From assembly GCA_013695465.1 (NCBI GenBank), contig JACDAL010000106.1, positions 1 to 56,760 on the forward strand: a stretch of DNA of 56,760 bases, given 5' to 3'. Below are positions 9,529 to 19,351 of this stretch, one piece after another. Source of the stretch: Actinomycetota bacterium (GTDB taxonomy: Bacteria > Actinomycetota > CADDZG01 > WHSQ01). The position numbers and the translations under genes were made by a program. A model generated the notes under the pieces. That model searched no databases, had not been told where the DNA came from, and saw only the letters and a list, made by a program, of their open reading frames with translations. The first letter of the stretch is position 1. Each line of letters begins with the position of its first letter.

Positions 9529-9906
9529 CTACTTCTTTGTCTTTTTCTTGCCGGCGACTGCCTTGCCGGGACCCTTGCGGGTGCGAGCGTTCGTATGGGT
9601 TCTCTGCCCATTCACGGGAAGTCCTCGGCGGTGCCGTAATCCTTGGTAGCAACCGATATCGATCTTGCGCTTGATGTTCTGGTTGATCTCGCGGCGGAGA
9701 TCTCCCTCGACCCCATAGTTATCTCCGATGAAATTGCGCAAGCGGACAACTTCTTCATCGGTCAAATCTCGCACTCGCGTTCCGGCATCCACCCCAGATC
9801 CACCGCAGGTTTCCTGTGCGCGGGTTGGCCCCACCCCAAAGATATAGGTCAAGGCGATATCGAGACGCTTGTCCCGAGGCAGGTCCACACCGGCGATTCG
9901 AGCCAT
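9529..9906 (-). CDS. rpsM: 30S ribosomal protein S13
   Basis: 125 aa starting [24 protein letters not shown], with the helix-two-turn-helix region and the C-terminal [18 protein letters not shown] motif that contacts tRNA. Ends in a lysine-rich tail. Confidence 0.97.
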   Translation of the reverse strand: MARIAGVDLPRDKRLDIALTYIFGVGPTRAQETCGGSGVDAGTRVRDLTDEEVVRLRNFIGDNYGVEGDLRREINQNIKRKIDIGCYQGLRHRRGLPVNGQRTHTNARTRKGPGKAVAGKKKTKK

Positions 9907-9916
9907 TAAGGCCTCC

Positions 9917-10030
9917 TTATCCCTGTTTTTGCTTATGCCGGGGATTCGAGCAGATCACCATTACGTTCCCGCGCCTGCGAATAATCTTGCACTTGTCGCA
10001 GATTCTCTTGACGCTGGGATGAACTTTCAT
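9917..10030 (-). CDS. rpmJ: 50S ribosomal protein L36 (zinc type)
   Basis: 37 aa, [15 protein letters not shown] onward. The zinc ligands C11, C14, C27 and H32 are all present, so this is the C+ form. It lies in the canonical infA-rpmJ-rpsM order with 10-bp gaps on both sides. Confidence 0.96.
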   Translation of the reverse strand: MKVHPSVKRICDKCKIIRRRGNVMVICSNPRHKQKQG

Positions 10031-10040
10031 CTTCTTGCTC

Positions 10041-10283
10041 CTATTTGTACCGGTAGACCACACGTCCGCGCGTGAGGTCGTAGGGGGACAGCTCCACCAG
10101 CACTCGATCTCCCGGCAGGATGCGGATGTAGTGCATGCGCATCTTCCCCGAAATGTGAGCCAAGACCTTGTGACCGTTGTCGAGCTCGACTCGGAACATG
10201 GCGTTGGGCAAGGTCTCATTGACCGTGCCCTCGATTTGGATGCCCTCTTCCTTCTGGGCGCCCTTCTCCTTGTTCTTCGCCAT
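10041..10283 (-). CDS. infA: Translation initiation factor IF-1
   Basis: 80 aa from the ATG at 10283 ([14 protein letters not shown]). OB-fold motifs: [53 protein letters not shown]. An ATG seven codons upstream is possible, but it lies in a stretch without family similarity. The N-terminal lysine-rich extension is slightly longer than in most IF-1. Confidence 0.95.
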   Translation of the reverse strand: MAKNKEKGAQKEEGIQIEGTVNETLPNAMFRVELDNGHKVLAHISGKMRMHYIRILPGDRVLVELSPYDLTRGRVVYRYK

Positions 10284-10408
10284 GCGCGCGGTTCCTACTT
10301 TCATCGACTATCGTTTGATCCGGCCGGGGATGCGGACCGCACCGAGAGCGCGCGGAAAGTGCCCTGACCGACCTCTGAGAATAGCAGAAATTCGCTTCCT
10401 AGTCGAAT

Positions 10409-11164
10409 TCAACTTGAATCACGCCTGGTCAGGACCTCGTGACCCTCCTCGGTGATCGCCACGGTGTGCTCAAAATGAGCAGACAGCCCGCCGTCCGCCG
10501 TCACCACCGTCCAGCCGTCGTCGAGAGCTTTGGTGGCCGCCCCGCCGGCGTTGATCATGGGCTCGATTGCCAAAGTCATCCCCGCCCCCAGGATTTCCCG
10601 GCGACCCGGGGGACCGTAGTTGGGAATCTGTGGGTCTTCGTGCAGCGCGCGACCGACTCCATGACCCACGTACTCCCGCACCACGGAGAACCCCGCCTGG
10701 ATGGCAACCTGTTCGACGGCGTGGCCGACGTCGCCCAAGCGCCGACCCGGATAACACTGTTCGATGGCCGCATCGAGAGACCTCTCACCCGCTTCGAGCA
10801 ACCGCTCCGCGTCGTCAGATATTGCTCCCACAGGAAATGTCCAGGCGGAATCGGCGTGAAGACCCTGGTAGAAAGCCCCGACATCCAACGACACGACGTC
10901 GCCCTCCTGTAGTACGTGGTCTGAAGGGATCCCATGAACGATGACGTTGTTGGGCGAGGAGCAGATCGAACCGGGGAAACCCTTGTACCCCTTGAACGAG
11001 GGTTTTCCGCCGGACGAAACAATCGCGCTCTCCGCTATTGCATCGAGGTGGCGCGTGGTCACGCCCGGTCGCAGAGCCTCCTGAAGCCGCAGAAGCGTAT
11101 CGCTCACCATCACACCCGCCTTACGCATGATGACAAGCTCCTCGGGCGACTTCTTGTAAATCAT
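10409..11164 (-). CDS. map: Methionine aminopeptidase type I
   Basis: 251 aa. Removes the initiator methionine from nascent proteins using a dinuclear metal site. The ligand motifs are GDVVSLDVGAFYQGLHADSA (two Asp), VVREYVGHGVGRALHEDP (His) and the Glu residues in LAIEPMIN and HFEHTVAITEEG. No N-terminal zinc finger or SH3-binding extension. Start overlaps the adk stop as ATGA. Confidence 0.96.
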   Translation of the reverse strand: MIYKKSPEELVIMRKAGVMVSDTLLRLQEALRPGVTTRHLDAIAESAIVSSGGKPSFKGYKGFPGSICSSPNNVIVHGIPSDHVLQEGDVVSLDVGAFYQGLHADSAWTFPVGAISDDAERLLEAGERSLDAAIEQCYPGRRLGDVGHAVEQVAIQAGFSVVREYVGHGVGRALHEDPQIPNYGPPGRREILGAGMTLAIEPMINAGGAATKALDDGWTVVTADGGLSAHFEHTVAITEEGHEVLTRRDSS

Positions 11165-11790
11165 CTCAGGCTGTCCACGATGCGGGAGAAGACCTCGTCG
11201 GGGGATCCCATCCCATCTATCATGTGCAGCACGCCCTGGTAGTGGGACTTCAAGGGTTCGGTCTGATCATGATAGAGACGCAGCCGCTTCTTGACGTTCT
11301 CCGGAGCGTCGTCCGCACGCCTCTCGACCTGCCCCCCACAGCGGTCGCAAGTCCAGTCTTCCTCCGGCGGGGCGTCCTCATGGTAGTTGCGGCCGCAGTT
11401 CGAGCACACTCTTCGCCCCACGATCCTTTGCAGGGACACTTCTTCCGGCACCTCCAGCGCGAGTACCGCTTCGATCTCGGCCGAGTGTTCGGCAAGCACC
11501 TTGTCAAGAGAATCGGCCTGCGAGATATTACGCGGAAACCCGTCGAGCAGGAAGTCATCGAAATTCTTCGCCTCCAGACGCTCGCTTACCACCGCCAAGG
11601 TCACATCATCGGGTACCAATTTGCCCTCGTCCACGAATTCCTTCGCCTTAATTCCCACGTCGGTCTTCTCGGAGATGGCCCAACGAAACATGTCTCCGGT
11701 GGCGATCGCGTCGAGGCCGAATTCCTCGGCAACGCGCCTCCCTTGCGTTCCTTTGCCTGCCCCTTGAGGGCCAAAGATAAGAAGTCGCAT
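11161..11790 (-). CDS. adk: Adenylate kinase with zinc-type LID
   Basis: 209 aa. Catalyses ATP + AMP to 2 ADP. The P-loop GPQGAGKGTQ is near residue 7 and LDGFPRNISQAD follows. The LID domain has four cysteines (CSNCGRNYH and TWTCDRCGG in outline), so it is the long, zinc-binding form. Sits between secY and map as in most actinobacteria. Confidence 0.96.
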   Translation of the reverse strand: MRLLIFGPQGAGKGTQGRRVAEEFGLDAIATGDMFRWAISEKTDVGIKAKEFVDEGKLVPDDVTLAVVSERLEAKNFDDFLLDGFPRNISQADSLDKVLAEHSAEIEAVLALEVPEEVSLQRIVGRRVCSNCGRNYHEDAPPEEDWTCDRCGGQVERRADDAPENVKKRLRLYHDQTEPLKSHYQGVLHMIDGMGSPDEVFSRIVDSLR

Positions 11791-11838
11791 AGGTCTTGTG
11801 CCCCCGCCTAGCCTATGGACCCGTTAGATGATGCTGCA

Positions 11839-13134
11839 TTATCTCAAGAACCCTTCGTAGTGCCTCATCATCAGTTGAGATTCGATCTGCTTCATCGTTT
11901 CGAGCGCCACGCCCACCGTGATCAGGATCGACGTTCCTCCGAAGGGAAGCGCCTGCAGCCCAAAGGCGCGCAATGCAATTGATGGAAGCAAGGCGATCGC
12001 AGCAATGAACAGAGCGCCTGGAAGGGTGATTCGAGTGAGGATTCGATCGAGATGCTCGGCCGTCTGCCGACCCGGACGGATGCCGGGAATGAATCCACCG
12101 TACTTTTTCATGTTGTCCGCAACATCCATCGGGTTGAAGCTGATAGCGGTGTAGAAGTAGGCGAAGAACACCACCATCGTGCCGTATAGGATCATGTACA
12201 CGAAGCTGCTCGAGTTGACGAGATGGTTTGTGATGAAGTCCTGAATCACGTCCACCTGCACCACGTTTTGCAGAAGGCTGGGGATGTAGAGGACACTCGA
12301 TGCGAAGATGATCGGGATCACACCGGCCTGGTTCACCTTCAGGGGGATGTAGGTCGACTGCCCCCCCATCTGGCGCCGGCCGACAATCCGCTTGGCGTAC
12401 TGAACGGCAATCCTTCTTTGGCCCTGCTCCATCATGACGATCGCAAGAATGATCCCGATACCCATCAGCACGATCACGCTGAACAGTACAGGTCCGCCCT
12501 GATCGAGAATTGCCTTCCCCTCGCTGGGGAGAGTCGACACAATCGACGCGAAGATCAAAATTGACATGCCGTTACCGATGCCTCGTTGGGTGATGAGCTC
12601 ACCGAGCCACATGATCAGCGCCGTACCGGCCGTCAGAGACATGACGATGAGCCCTACTCGCGGTCCCGAGAAACGAGGTATGAGATCGATCGGCTGCCCT
12701 CCCGGCCCCTGAATCTGCCCGCTGTGAAACAAGAACGCCAGCCCGGTCGACTGCAAAATTGCCAGTAACACAGTTAGATAACGGGTCCACTGCGTGATCT
12801 TCTTGTAGCCGGCCTCGCCTTCCTTGGACCATGCCTCGAGCTTGGGAATCACGGCCGTCAAGAGCTGCATGATGATGGACGATGTGATGTAGGGCATGAT
12901 TCCCAGGGCGAAGATCGCCATCTGGGTCAGCGCGCCGCCCGAAAACAGATTGATGAAGTCGAATACCCCGCCTTGTGCTCCTCTGGCGAAGGCTTGTGCG
13001 GCTTGGACGTCGATGCCCGGTGTAGGGACGTGGGCGCCAAACCGATACACCCCAATGATCAGCAGAGTGAACAGGATCTTCTTGCGTAGGTCGGGAACTT
13101 TGAAAGCATTGACGAAGGCTCCAAGCAGGTTCAT
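11839..13134 (-). CDS. secY: Protein translocase subunit SecY
   Basis: 431 aa with ten hydrophobic segments; forms the Sec channel with SecE, encoded at 39009-39302 in the same supercluster. Signature motifs: FGAHVPTPGID, the plug region FDFINLFSGGAL and ITQRGIGNGMSILIF. The cytoplasmic loop with KRIVGRRQMGGQSTYIPLKV is present. ATG start 3 bp after rplO. Confidence 0.97.
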   Translation of the reverse strand: MNLLGAFVNAFKVPDLRKKILFTLLIIGVYRFGAHVPTPGIDVQAAQAFARGAQGGVFDFINLFSGGALTQMAIFALGIMPYITSSIIMQLLTAVIPKLEAWSKEGEAGYKKITQWTRYLTVLLAILQSTGLAFLFHSGQIQGPGGQPIDLIPRFSGPRVGLIVMSLTAGTALIMWLGELITQRGIGNGMSILIFASIVSTLPSEGKAILDQGGPVLFSVIVLMGIGIILAIVMMEQGQRRIAVQYAKRIVGRRQMGGQSTYIPLKVNQAGVIPIIFASSVLYIPSLLQNVVQVDVIQDFITNHLVNSSSFVYMILYGTMVVFFAYFYTAISFNPMDVADNMKKYGGFIPGIRPGRQTAEHLDRILTRITLPGALFIAAIALLPSIALRAFGLQALPFGGTSILITVGVALETMKQIESQLMMRHYEGFLR

Positions 13135-13137
13135 TCG

Positions 13138-13587
13138 TCAGGACCTCCCACGCGCGACGATCTCGACCTTGCCTCCGGCCGCCTCGATCTTCTGCCTGGC
13201 TGCAGCGCTGAAGGCGTGCGCCTTAACCGTCACGGCCCGATCGATATCTCCCTGGCCCAGGACCTTGATGATCCTGTCTCGCTTGCGGACCAGCCCGGTC
13301 ACCCTGAGCTCGGCCGGTCCGATCTCAGACGACTCGATCCGGGCCAGCTCGGAGACGTTGACCGCCCCGTAGGCGACGCGGTTGATGGGTTTGAACCCTT
13401 TGCGCTTGGGCAGTCGGCGCACGAGTGGCATCTGGCCGCCCTCAAAAAACAGAGGCACACTGCCGCGCGCCCGGGTACCCTTACTTCCGCGACCTGCGGT
13501 TTTTCCGCGGCCCGATCCTTCTCCGCGACCGACCCGCCTGCGCGCTCTACGAGCCCCCTGTGGTGGCTTCAGCTCGTGCAGTTTCAT
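13138..13587 (-). CDS. rplO: 50S ribosomal protein L15
   Basis: 149 aa; the glycine/arginine-rich N-terminus RRVGRGEGSGRGKTAGRGSK and the mid motif FEGGQMPLVRRLPKRKGF are diagnostic. Start overlaps the rpmD stop as ATGA. Confidence 0.97.
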   Translation of the reverse strand: MKLHELKPPQGARRARRRVGRGEGSGRGKTAGRGSKGTRARGSVPLFFEGGQMPLVRRLPKRKGFKPINRVAYGAVNVSELARIESSEIGPAELRVTGLVRKRDRIIKVLGQGDIDRAVTVKAHAFSAAARQKIEAAGGKVEIVARGRS

Positions 13588-13772
13588 ATCTCCTCGATCT
13601 CCTCAACCGTCACTAGATGCTCCACGGCCTTGATCATGCCCCTAATCTCGGGCTTGTCTTCGTGAACCACGCTGTGGCCGATGCGCCTGATGCCGAGAGC
13701 ACGCAAGGTCCCGCGCTGCCGCGCCCCTCGGTCCAGGGCGGAGCGCACTTGCACCACCTTGAGCCTGATCAT
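13584..13772 (-). CDS. rpmD: 50S ribosomal protein L30
   Basis: 62 aa, MIRLKVVQVRSALDRGARQR, with RALGIRRIGHSVVHED. Preceded by intergenic repeat copy C; a GGAG is 7-10 nt before the ATG. Confidence 0.95.
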   Translation of the reverse strand: MIRLKVVQVRSALDRGARQRGTLRALGIRRIGHSVVHEDKPEIRGMIKAVEHLVTVEEIEEI

Positions 13773-13796
13773 CTGGTGCTCCGAACCGGAAATACG

Positions 13797-13972
13797 GCGT
13801 GAACCGAGAGGGTCACTGCGCCCCCGATTGAATCCCGATCCCGACCTCGGCGGAGCCGTTTCGCCAGGCGCGAAGAGCGCTGCGTACCTGGAAGGGAGGT
13901 GAGCGACGAAGTAACGCCGCTAGCGGGGATGCAGAGGCGCTCGAATGCCACCGGATTTCGGGCGAGGTGCAC
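13797..13972 (-). repeat. Mosaic intergenic repeat, copy C (rpsE-rpmD)
   Basis: The most complete of three copies. On the coding strand it starts immediately after the rpsE TGA with GTGCACC and carries, in order, the 5' block (GCATTCGAGCG, CTGCAT, GGCGTT), the middle block TCGCTCACCTCCCTTCCAGG followed by TACGC, the GAAACGGCTCCGCCGAGGTC module and a diverged 3' part ending close to the rpmD ribosome-binding site. It occupies the whole gap. Confidence 0.72.
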
Positions 13973-14539
13973 TCAGGAAGCCGATGATCCGGCGGGACTT
14001 GCGCCGCGCAGCAGGTACGGGGGGGCGACTTCCTCGGGGAGCTTGCCTCTCTTGCGAGCGATCTCCTCCGCAGTCTTGATTCCCTGCAGCGCCTTAACGG
14101 TAGCGTGCACGATATTGATGGGGTTGCTCGAACCAAGCGATTTCGAGAGTATGTCCCGGATCCCGGCGCACTCGACGACGGCGCGCACGGGACCTCCCGC
14201 GATTACTCCGGTTCCCGGAGAAGCTGGCTTCAAAAGAACAACGGCGGCCGAGTCCTCGCTGATTATTTCATGGATGATCGTTTTACCAATCATGGGAACC
14301 GTGAAGAAGTTCTGCTTCGCTTCCTCGATGCCTTTCTGGATCGCAGCCGGAACCTCCCGTGCCTTGCCATAACCGACGCCGACGCGGCCGGCTCCATCCC
14401 CCACTACCACCAGCGCAGTGAAGGAGAACCGGCGGCCGCCTTTGACCACCTTGGCAACTCGGTTGATCGAGACAACGCGCTCCTCGTACTGGTTGCGATC
14501 GTCGTCCCTTTGGGAACGACCTCCCGAACCTCTTGCCAT
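13973..14539 (-). CDS. rpsE: 30S ribosomal protein S5
   Basis: 188 aa. Double-stranded RNA-binding N-terminal domain ([40 protein letters not shown]) and the C-terminal domain [19 protein letters not shown]. The last ~15 residues are an Ala/Ser/Pro tail. AGGAGGAG precedes the ATG. Flanked on both sides by intergenic repeat copies B and C. Confidence 0.96.
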   Translation of the reverse strand: MARGSGGRSQRDDDRNQYEERVVSINRVAKVVKGGRRFSFTALVVVGDGAGRVGVGYGKAREVPAAIQKGIEEAKQNFFTVPMIGKTIIHEIISEDSAAVVLLKPASPGTGVIAGGPVRAVVECAGIRDILSKSLGSSNPINIVHATVKALQGIKTAEEIARKRGKLPEEVAPPYLLRGASPAGSSAS

Positions 14540-14557
14540 TAGCTTTCTCTCCTCCTA

Positions 14558-14736
14558 GTGGTACGTCGCGAAAGTAGCGCGAGTATCAAGGGCGATCCTG
14601 CGCACCAATTTGAATTCCGATTCCGACCTCGGCGGATAAGAATCCCAATTCCGACCTCGGCGGAGCCGTGCCGTGAAACGCAGCCATCGGTGATGCAGGG
14701 CACGACGAATGTGCCGATGATTCCCGTGCAAGGGCA
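14558..14736 (-). repeat. Mosaic intergenic repeat, copy B (rplR-rpsE)
   Basis: Starts at the rplR TAG with TGCCC and runs to just before the rpsE Shine-Dalgarno. It shares CACATTCG, CCCTGCAT and CCGATGGCTGCGTTTC with copy A and the GGCTCCGCCGAGGTCGG module with copy C. That module is tandemly duplicated here (CCGCCGAGGTCGGAAT occurs twice). The CGTACCTTCCAGG block of A and C is missing. Confidence 0.75.
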
Positions 14737-15087
14737 CTAGAAGTCAAGCCCGCCCTCGCGGGCGCCCTCGGCTAGAGACTTGACTCTCCCATGGTAGCGA
14801 AAGCCTCCTCGGTCAAATGTCACCCGCTTGATTCCGGCGTCGGCGGCGCGCGTCGCCACCGCCCGCCCCACCGCTTTCGCCCTGGTCGTCGGGTCGCCGC
14901 CTTCTCGAACTTTTTGGGACGACGCAGACACGAGCGTCCTCCCGGAGGAGTCGTCGATGAGCTGAGCGTAGATCTGCCGGTTGGACCGGTACACCGCGAG
15001 ACGCGGGCGTGCTTCTGTTCCAACCGCCAGCTTTCTCACCCGGCGATGCCGTTTTACCCTGCCCTGCGCCTTCAGGTCCGAAGTCAT
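14737..15087 (-). CDS. rplR: 50S ribosomal protein L18
   Basis: 116 aa; 5S rRNA binding protein. Motifs [59 protein letters not shown] and the typical end REGGLDF. The C-terminus is intact, so the repeat that begins at the stop codon did not alter the protein. Confidence 0.97.
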   Translation of the reverse strand: MTSDLKAQGRVKRHRRVRKLAVGTEARPRLAVYRSNRQIYAQLIDDSSGRTLVSASSQKVREGGDPTTRAKAVGRAVATRAADAGIKRVTFDRGGFRYHGRVKSLAEGAREGGLDF

Positions 15088-15089
15088 TC

Positions 15090-15635
15090 TTAGCCCCCCG
15101 CCTTCGCGGCCTTACCGGCCTTGCGCTTTATGTGCTCTCCCTCGTACCGGATGCCCTTGGCCTTGTACGGCTCGGGCTTTCTGATCGCTCGGATCTCCGC
15201 CGCAACCTGGCCCACGAGCTCCTTGTCGATGCCCCTCACCACGATCCTCGTTGGAGTCGGGAGCTCGAACTCGATGCCGGAGGGAGCCTTCTTGACAACA
15301 GAATGCGAGAAACCAATCTGGAACTCGATGTCGTCGCCCCGCTTGGCCGCCCGGTAGCCGACCCCATGAATCTCAAGCCGCCTCTCGTAGCCCTGGGTGA
15401 CTCCCTGAACCATATTGGCGACTAAGCTCCGCACCAACCCGTGCAGCGCACGCACTTCCCGCTCGTCGTTGGCGCGCGTGACCCTAATCTCGCCGTCCGA
15501 GCGCTCCAGCGCTATGCCTTTTGGCACTCTCCTGGAGAGTTCCCCGCGAGGCCCTTTGACGGCCACATCCCCGGAGGAAACCGTGACCTCGACTCCCGAG
15601 GGCACACTGATAGGCGCTTGACCTACACGAGACAT
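15090..15635 (-). CDS. rplF: 50S ribosomal protein L6
   Basis: 181 aa, two L6 repeats. [17 protein letters not shown] starts the first; the signature [20 protein letters not shown] near the C-terminus is diagnostic. 2 bp before rplR. Confidence 0.97.
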   Translation of the reverse strand: MSRVGQAPISVPSGVEVTVSSGDVAVKGPRGELSRRVPKGIALERSDGEIRVTRANDEREVRALHGLVRSLVANMVQGVTQGYERRLEIHGVGYRAAKRGDDIEFQIGFSHSVVKKAPSGIEFELPTPTRIVVRGIDKELVGQVAAEIRAIRKPEPYKAKGIRYEGEHIKRKAGKAAKAGG

Positions 15636-15650
15636 CTTTCGACCTTTCCC

Positions 15651-16049
15651 CTACCAGACATGCGCCAGAACCTCTCCCCCGACGCCCACTCGGCGGGCCT
15701 CTCTGTCGGTCATGACCCCCTGAGAGGTCGAGATGATTGCGATGCCGAGACCACCGAGTACACGGGGCAGTTCGCGCGCTCCCTTGTACACACGCCGCCC
15801 GGGCTTTGAAACCCGGCTAATCCCGGCAATTGCAGACTCCCTGTCTACCGAATAGCGCAGGCGGATCTTGATGTTCGCATGCGTCTCCTCGCGCGAAGTC
15901 TCATAGCTCTGCACAAACCCCTCATCGGCCAAAATCCTGGCGATACTCTCCTTGATCTTAGACGCAGGAATTACAACCTCGTCGTGGGCCGCCGACGACG
16001 CATTACGGATACGCGAAAGCATGTCGGCCACGGGATCGGTCATGCTCAT
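15651..16049 (-). CDS. rpsH: 30S ribosomal protein S8
   Basis: 132 aa; [20 protein letters not shown] and the C-terminal motif [20 protein letters not shown]8 is the usual translational repressor of the spc operon in bacteria; no target was identified here. Confidence 0.97.
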   Translation of the reverse strand: MSMTDPVADMLSRIRNASSAAHDEVVIPASKIKESIARILADEGFVQSYETSREETHANIKIRLRYSVDRESAIAGISRVSKPGRRVYKGARELPRVLGGLGIAIISTSQGVMTDREARRVGVGGEVLAHVW

Positions 16050-16053
16050 CTAT

Positions 16054-16239
16054 CTACCAGCTCGCTTTCGTGATACCGGGGATCTCCCCGTTGTGGGCCA
16101 TGTGCCGAAAACACAACCGGCAAAGCCCAAAGCGTCGATACACGGCCCGCGGCCGCCCACAGCGCACACATCGAGAGTAGGCTCGCACCCTGTACTTGGG
16201 TTTCCGTTCTGCCTTGTTCCGCAAGGCCTTCTTCGCCAT
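16054..16239 (-). CDS. rpsN: 30S ribosomal protein S14, zinc type (S14Z)
   Basis: 61 aa. Zinc ligands in [20 protein letters not shown]; ends GITKASW. This is the short C+ paralogue placed in the spc operon between rplE and rpsH; no zinc-independent copy is in the window. Confidence 0.97.
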   Translation of the reverse strand: MAKKALRNKAERKPKYRVRAYSRCVRCGRPRAVYRRFGLCRLCFRHMAHNGEIPGITKASW

Positions 16240-16812
16240 CTATGCCTCCAACCTTCCGCTCCTGAACGGGAAGCCAAGTGCGCTCAAAAGCGCCCTGCCG
16301 CCCTCATCGTCCTGAGCGGTCGTGACGATCGTGATGTCCATTCCACGGGGGACATCGATGTCGTCGTAGTCGATCTCGGGAAAGACAAGCTGCTCGGTCA
16401 GTCCGAAGCTGTAATTGCCCCGGCCGTCAAAAGACTCCGGGTTCAACCCACGGAAGTCGCGAATACGAGGAAGCACGATCGCCATCAACCGGTCGAGAAA
16501 CTCCCACATTCGATCGCCCCTCATGGTCACGGCCGCTCCAATAGGCATGCCGCGGCGGATCTTGAAAGTCGCCAGCGACTTTCGAGCGTTACGCAGAGTC
16601 GGCTTCTGGCCGGTAATCGTGGTGAGGTCCTTGACCGCACCCTCCAAGAGTCGAGCGTCACGCGATGCGTCTCCTACCCCCATGTTCACTACGATCTTCT
16701 CGGGGCGGGGAACCTGCATGACGTTCTTCAGGCCAAGATCCTTTTGAAGCCTGGGAGTTAACTCTTGGCGATAATGCACTTTGAGCCGGGGTGCATAGGT
16801 AGCCTGGGCCAT
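16240..16812 (-). CDS. rplE: 50S ribosomal protein L5
   Basis: 190 aa from the ATG at 16812, which overlaps the rplX stop as TGATG. Motifs: [18 protein letters not shown], the loop [19 protein letters not shown] and [18 protein letters not shown]. 5S rRNA-binding; contacts the P-site tRNA. Confidence 0.96.
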   Translation of the reverse strand: MAQATYAPRLKVHYRQELTPRLQKDLGLKNVMQVPRPEKIVVNMGVGDASRDARLLEGAVKDLTTITGQKPTLRNARKSLATFKIRRGMPIGAAVTMRGDRMWEFLDRLMAIVLPRIRDFRGLNPESFDGRGNYSFGLTEQLVFPEIDYDDIDVPRGMDITIVTTAQDDEGGRALLSALGFPFRSGRLEA

Positions 16813-17135
16813 CACAGCTCCGTCCCGCATTTAACACACACTCGCACTCGCGCCCCCGAGTCATCGACACGATGAGCCACACGCGTAGCTCCGTCGTTGG
16901 GACAGATCAGGGCGACATTCGAAACATCAACCGCGGCCTCCTTGTGTTGAATGCCGCCTTCCTGCCCGCCCCGGCGATTGGGCCGTACCTTCTCGTGCCT
17001 AGTGACGCTGTTCACGCCTTCGACGATCACCTTGCCCCGTTTGGGGAGCACGGCCAGAACACGTCCCTCGGCCCCCAGATCCTTGCCGGAGATCATCCGC
17101 ACCCGGTCGCCCTTCCTGATACTCGCGGATGGCAT
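16812..17135 (-). CDS. rplX: 50S ribosomal protein L24
   Basis: 107 aa from the ATG at 17135 (TGATG overlap with the rplN stop). KOW motif [20 protein letters not shown], then [14 protein letters not shown]. The C-terminal segment usually carries a CxxC...CxxC zinc ribbon; here the first pair reads CPND, so one cysteine is lost, while the second (CVKCG) is kept. Zinc binding is therefore doubtful. Confidence 0.95.
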   Translation of the reverse strand: MPSASIRKGDRVRMISGKDLGAEGRVLAVLPKRGKVIVEGVNSVTRHEKVRPNRRGGQEGGIQHKEAAVDVSNVALICPNDGATRVAHRVDDSGARVRVCVKCGTEL

Positions 17136-17503
17136 CAGAGCACCTCCGGAGCAAGGGAAACTATGCGCATGAACCGCCGGTCCCTGAGCTCGCGCGCGAC
17201 GGGGCCGAAGATGCGAGTGCCTCGCGGCTGCATCTGGCCGTCGACGATCACGACCGCGTTGTCGTCGAACTTGATGTAGGACCCGTCGATACGGCGGCGC
17301 TCCTTGGCAGTGCGCACCACTACGGCCTTGACCACATCCGATTTTTTGACGGTACCCCCTGGGATGGCATCTTTGACCGTGCACACGACGATGTCGCCTA
17401 TGCCCGCATAGCGGCGCCGCGTTCCGCCCAAGACCTTTATGACCAAGACCTCACGAGCCCCGGTGTTATCTGCAACACGACATCTGGTTTCCTGCTGGAT
17501 CAC
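17135..17503 (-). CDS. rplN: 50S ribosomal protein L14
   Basis: 122 aa; [20 protein letters not shown] and the C-terminal signature [10 protein letters not shown]. The GTG start overlaps the rpsQ TGA as GTGA. Confidence 0.97.
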   Translation of the reverse strand: MIQQETRCRVADNTGAREVLVIKVLGGTRRRYAGIGDIVVCTVKDAIPGGTVKKSDVVKAVVVRTAKERRRIDGSYIKFDDNAVVIVDGQMQPRGTRIFGPVARELRDRRFMRIVSLAPEVL

Positions 17504-17778
17504 TTCGCCTTTTCTACTATCTCGACCACCCGCCAGCGCTTCGTCTTCGACAAAGGCCTCGTTTCGGCGATCCTGACTCGGTCGCCGACTCCTGCCAGGC
17601 TGCTCTCGTCATGCGCCTTCAGACGGGTAGTGCTTCGCACTATTTTTCCGTAGGTGGGGTGCTGGGCGGCGTCTCTAACCTCGACGACAACCGACTTGTC
17701 CATGACATCGGAGACGACGAACCCGGTGCGTACCTTCCGCTTGCCCCGCTCACTGATCTCGCTCGCTTCACTACTCAC
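17500..17778 (-). CDS. rpsQ: 30S ribosomal protein S17
   Basis: 92 aa with the chosen start. OB-fold motifs: [59 protein letters not shown]. Upstream ATGs at 17829 and 17805 would overlap rpmC. The GTG at 17778 has AAGGAG ~10 nt before it and lies just after the rpmC stop, so it was preferred; the exact start is uncertain. Confidence 0.93.
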   Translation of the reverse strand: MSSEASEISERGKRKVRTGFVVSDVMDKSVVVEVRDAAQHPTYGKIVRSTTRLKAHDESSLAGVGDRVRIAETRPLSKTKRWRVVEIVEKAK

Positions 17779-17791
17779 AAGCTCATTCTCC

Positions 17792-18019
17792 TTAGTGCTC
17801 CGCATTGGAATGCTCCACACCTGCTTCACCGAGCTCGCGCTCTCTCAGAACGGTCTTGATGCGCGCTATCTCTCTACGTAGCTGGCGCAGTCTCCTGTAG
17901 TTCTCGAGCTGCCCGGTGGCGTGCTGGAAACGAAGATTGAAGAGTTCCTCGCCCGTCTCCGCTAGCGCCTGCTCGATCTCTTCGATCGAGAGCTCTCTGA
18001 GCTCGGCTGCCGACGCCAT
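17792..18019 (-). CDS. rpmC: 50S ribosomal protein L29
   Basis: 75 aa, [20 protein letters not shown], with the coiled two-helix body [20 protein letters not shown] and [14 protein letters not shown]. Slightly longer than usual because of an acidic C-terminal tail. Confidence 0.96.
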   Translation of the reverse strand: MASAAELRELSIEEIEQALAETGEELFNLRFQHATGQLENYRRLRQLRREIARIKTVLRERELGEAGVEHSNAEH

Positions 18020-18021
18020 CG

Positions 18022-18447
18022 CTAGGTAACCTCCAGAGTCTGCTCGCGTGTCACGAACTTGCACTTCACTGGAAGCTTGTGGGCGGCCAGCCGAATGGCC
18101 TCCTTGGCCAATGGCTCCGGCACACCGGCCAGCTCGAACATGACGCGCCCGGGTTTGACCACGGCTACCCAGCTCTCCGGGTTCCCCTTGCCCGACCCCA
18201 TTCTTGTCTCCGCAGGCTTCTTTGTTACCGGCTTGTCGGGGAAGATCGTGATCCAAACCTTGCCGCCACGACGGATATGCCGGGTCATCGCGATACGCGC
18301 CGCCTCGATCTGTCGGTTTGTGATCCAACCAGCTTCCAGAGTCATCAGTCCGTAGTCACCAAACTTGACCGACGTCCAACCCTTGGATTTGCCGCGCCTT
18401 TTCCCGCGCTGGACTTTTCTGTGCTTTACCTTCTTCGGCTGCAGCAT
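18022..18447 (-). CDS. rplP: 50S ribosomal protein L16
   Basis: 141 aa; [40 protein letters not shown] and [11 protein letters not shown] are diagnostic. Lies close to the A site, near the exit of aminoacyl-tRNA. Confidence 0.97.
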   Translation of the reverse strand: MLQPKKVKHRKVQRGKRRGKSKGWTSVKFGDYGLMTLEAGWITNRQIEAARIAMTRHIRRGGKVWITIFPDKPVTKKPAETRMGSGKGNPESWVAVVKPGRVMFELAGVPEPLAKEAIRLAAHKLPVKCKFVTREQTLEVT

Positions 18448-18449
18448 GG

Positions 18450-19349
18450 CTACTGCTCCCTCGTTGGGGGCTCGCCGGAAGCGGCCCCGGTAGCAGGCGT
18501 GACGGCCGACTGTGCCTCCGGCGTTTCGGACACGCTAGCGGCCGAGGTCACCTGGGGGGCGGCCGGAGCCGGTGTTTTTTGGGGGTTGGGTGCGCGCGCT
18601 TGCTGCGACCGACGGGCGCGCTCTTCAGCACCACGTCCCACGGTCTCGCCTGCGGCCAGTGCGGCTTCACGCCGTAACCGGGCGGTGTCTCGCGCAGTGG
18701 CATAGATGTCCTGGAACGGACCCTTGTAGATCCATACCTTAACTCCGATGCGACCGAAGGTCGTGCGAGCCTCGTGAAATCCATAGTCGATGTCGGCGCG
18801 AAGCGTATGCAGAGGCATCTGTCCGTCGATGTACCACTCGGAACGGCTCATCTCCGCTCCGCCCAGCCGCCCGGAGCATTGCACCCGCACGCCCTTGGCG
18901 CCGTGGCGCATCGCGGTTCCAACGGCTTTCTTCATCGCTCGTCTGAACGACACTCTGCTGGCGAGTTGCTCTGCGACGCCTTGCGCGATCAGCTTTGCAT
19001 CCAGCTCTGGCTGCTTAACCTCGATGATATTGAGCCTCACGTCCACCGGTCGTCCGTAGAGCTTTGACTCCATCCGCTCGAGCTGAGAGCGCAGGCGCTC
19101 GGCCTCAGTTCCTCTGCGGCCGATCACGATGCCCGGACGCGCGGTGTGAGTGTCAACACGCACGCGTTCTCTGGTTCGCTCGATCTCGATTCGGCTGATG
19201 CCCGCATGGGGGAGCTGGCCCAGCAAATACTCTCGCACCCGCAGATCGGCCTCTAGATAGTCGCGGTACTGCTTCTCGGAGTACCAACGCGACTTCCAGT
19301 CGGTATAGATACCAAGTCTGAAGCCGTACGGGTGGACCTTCTGCCCCAT
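18450..19349 (-). CDS. rpsC: 30S ribosomal protein S3 with long C-terminal tail
   Basis: 299 aa, versus ~210-230 in model bacteria. The KH domain ([20 protein letters not shown]) and the S3 C-terminal domain ([20 protein letters not shown]) are intact. From about residue 240 there is an Ala/Pro/Thr/Ser-rich disordered tail ending GEPPTREQ. Such tails are frequent in actinobacterial S3. Confidence 0.96.
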   Translation of the reverse strand: MGQKVHPYGFRLGIYTDWKSRWYSEKQYRDYLEADLRVREYLLGQLPHAGISRIEIERTRERVRVDTHTARPGIVIGRRGTEAERLRSQLERMESKLYGRPVDVRLNIIEVKQPELDAKLIAQGVAEQLASRVSFRRAMKKAVGTAMRHGAKGVRVQCSGRLGGAEMSRSEWYIDGQMPLHTLRADIDYGFHEARTTFGRIGVKVWIYKGPFQDIYATARDTARLRREAALAAGETVGRGAEERARRSQQARAPNPQKTPAPAAPQVTSAASVSETPEAQSAVTPATGAASGEPPTREQ

Positions 19350-19351
19350 GC

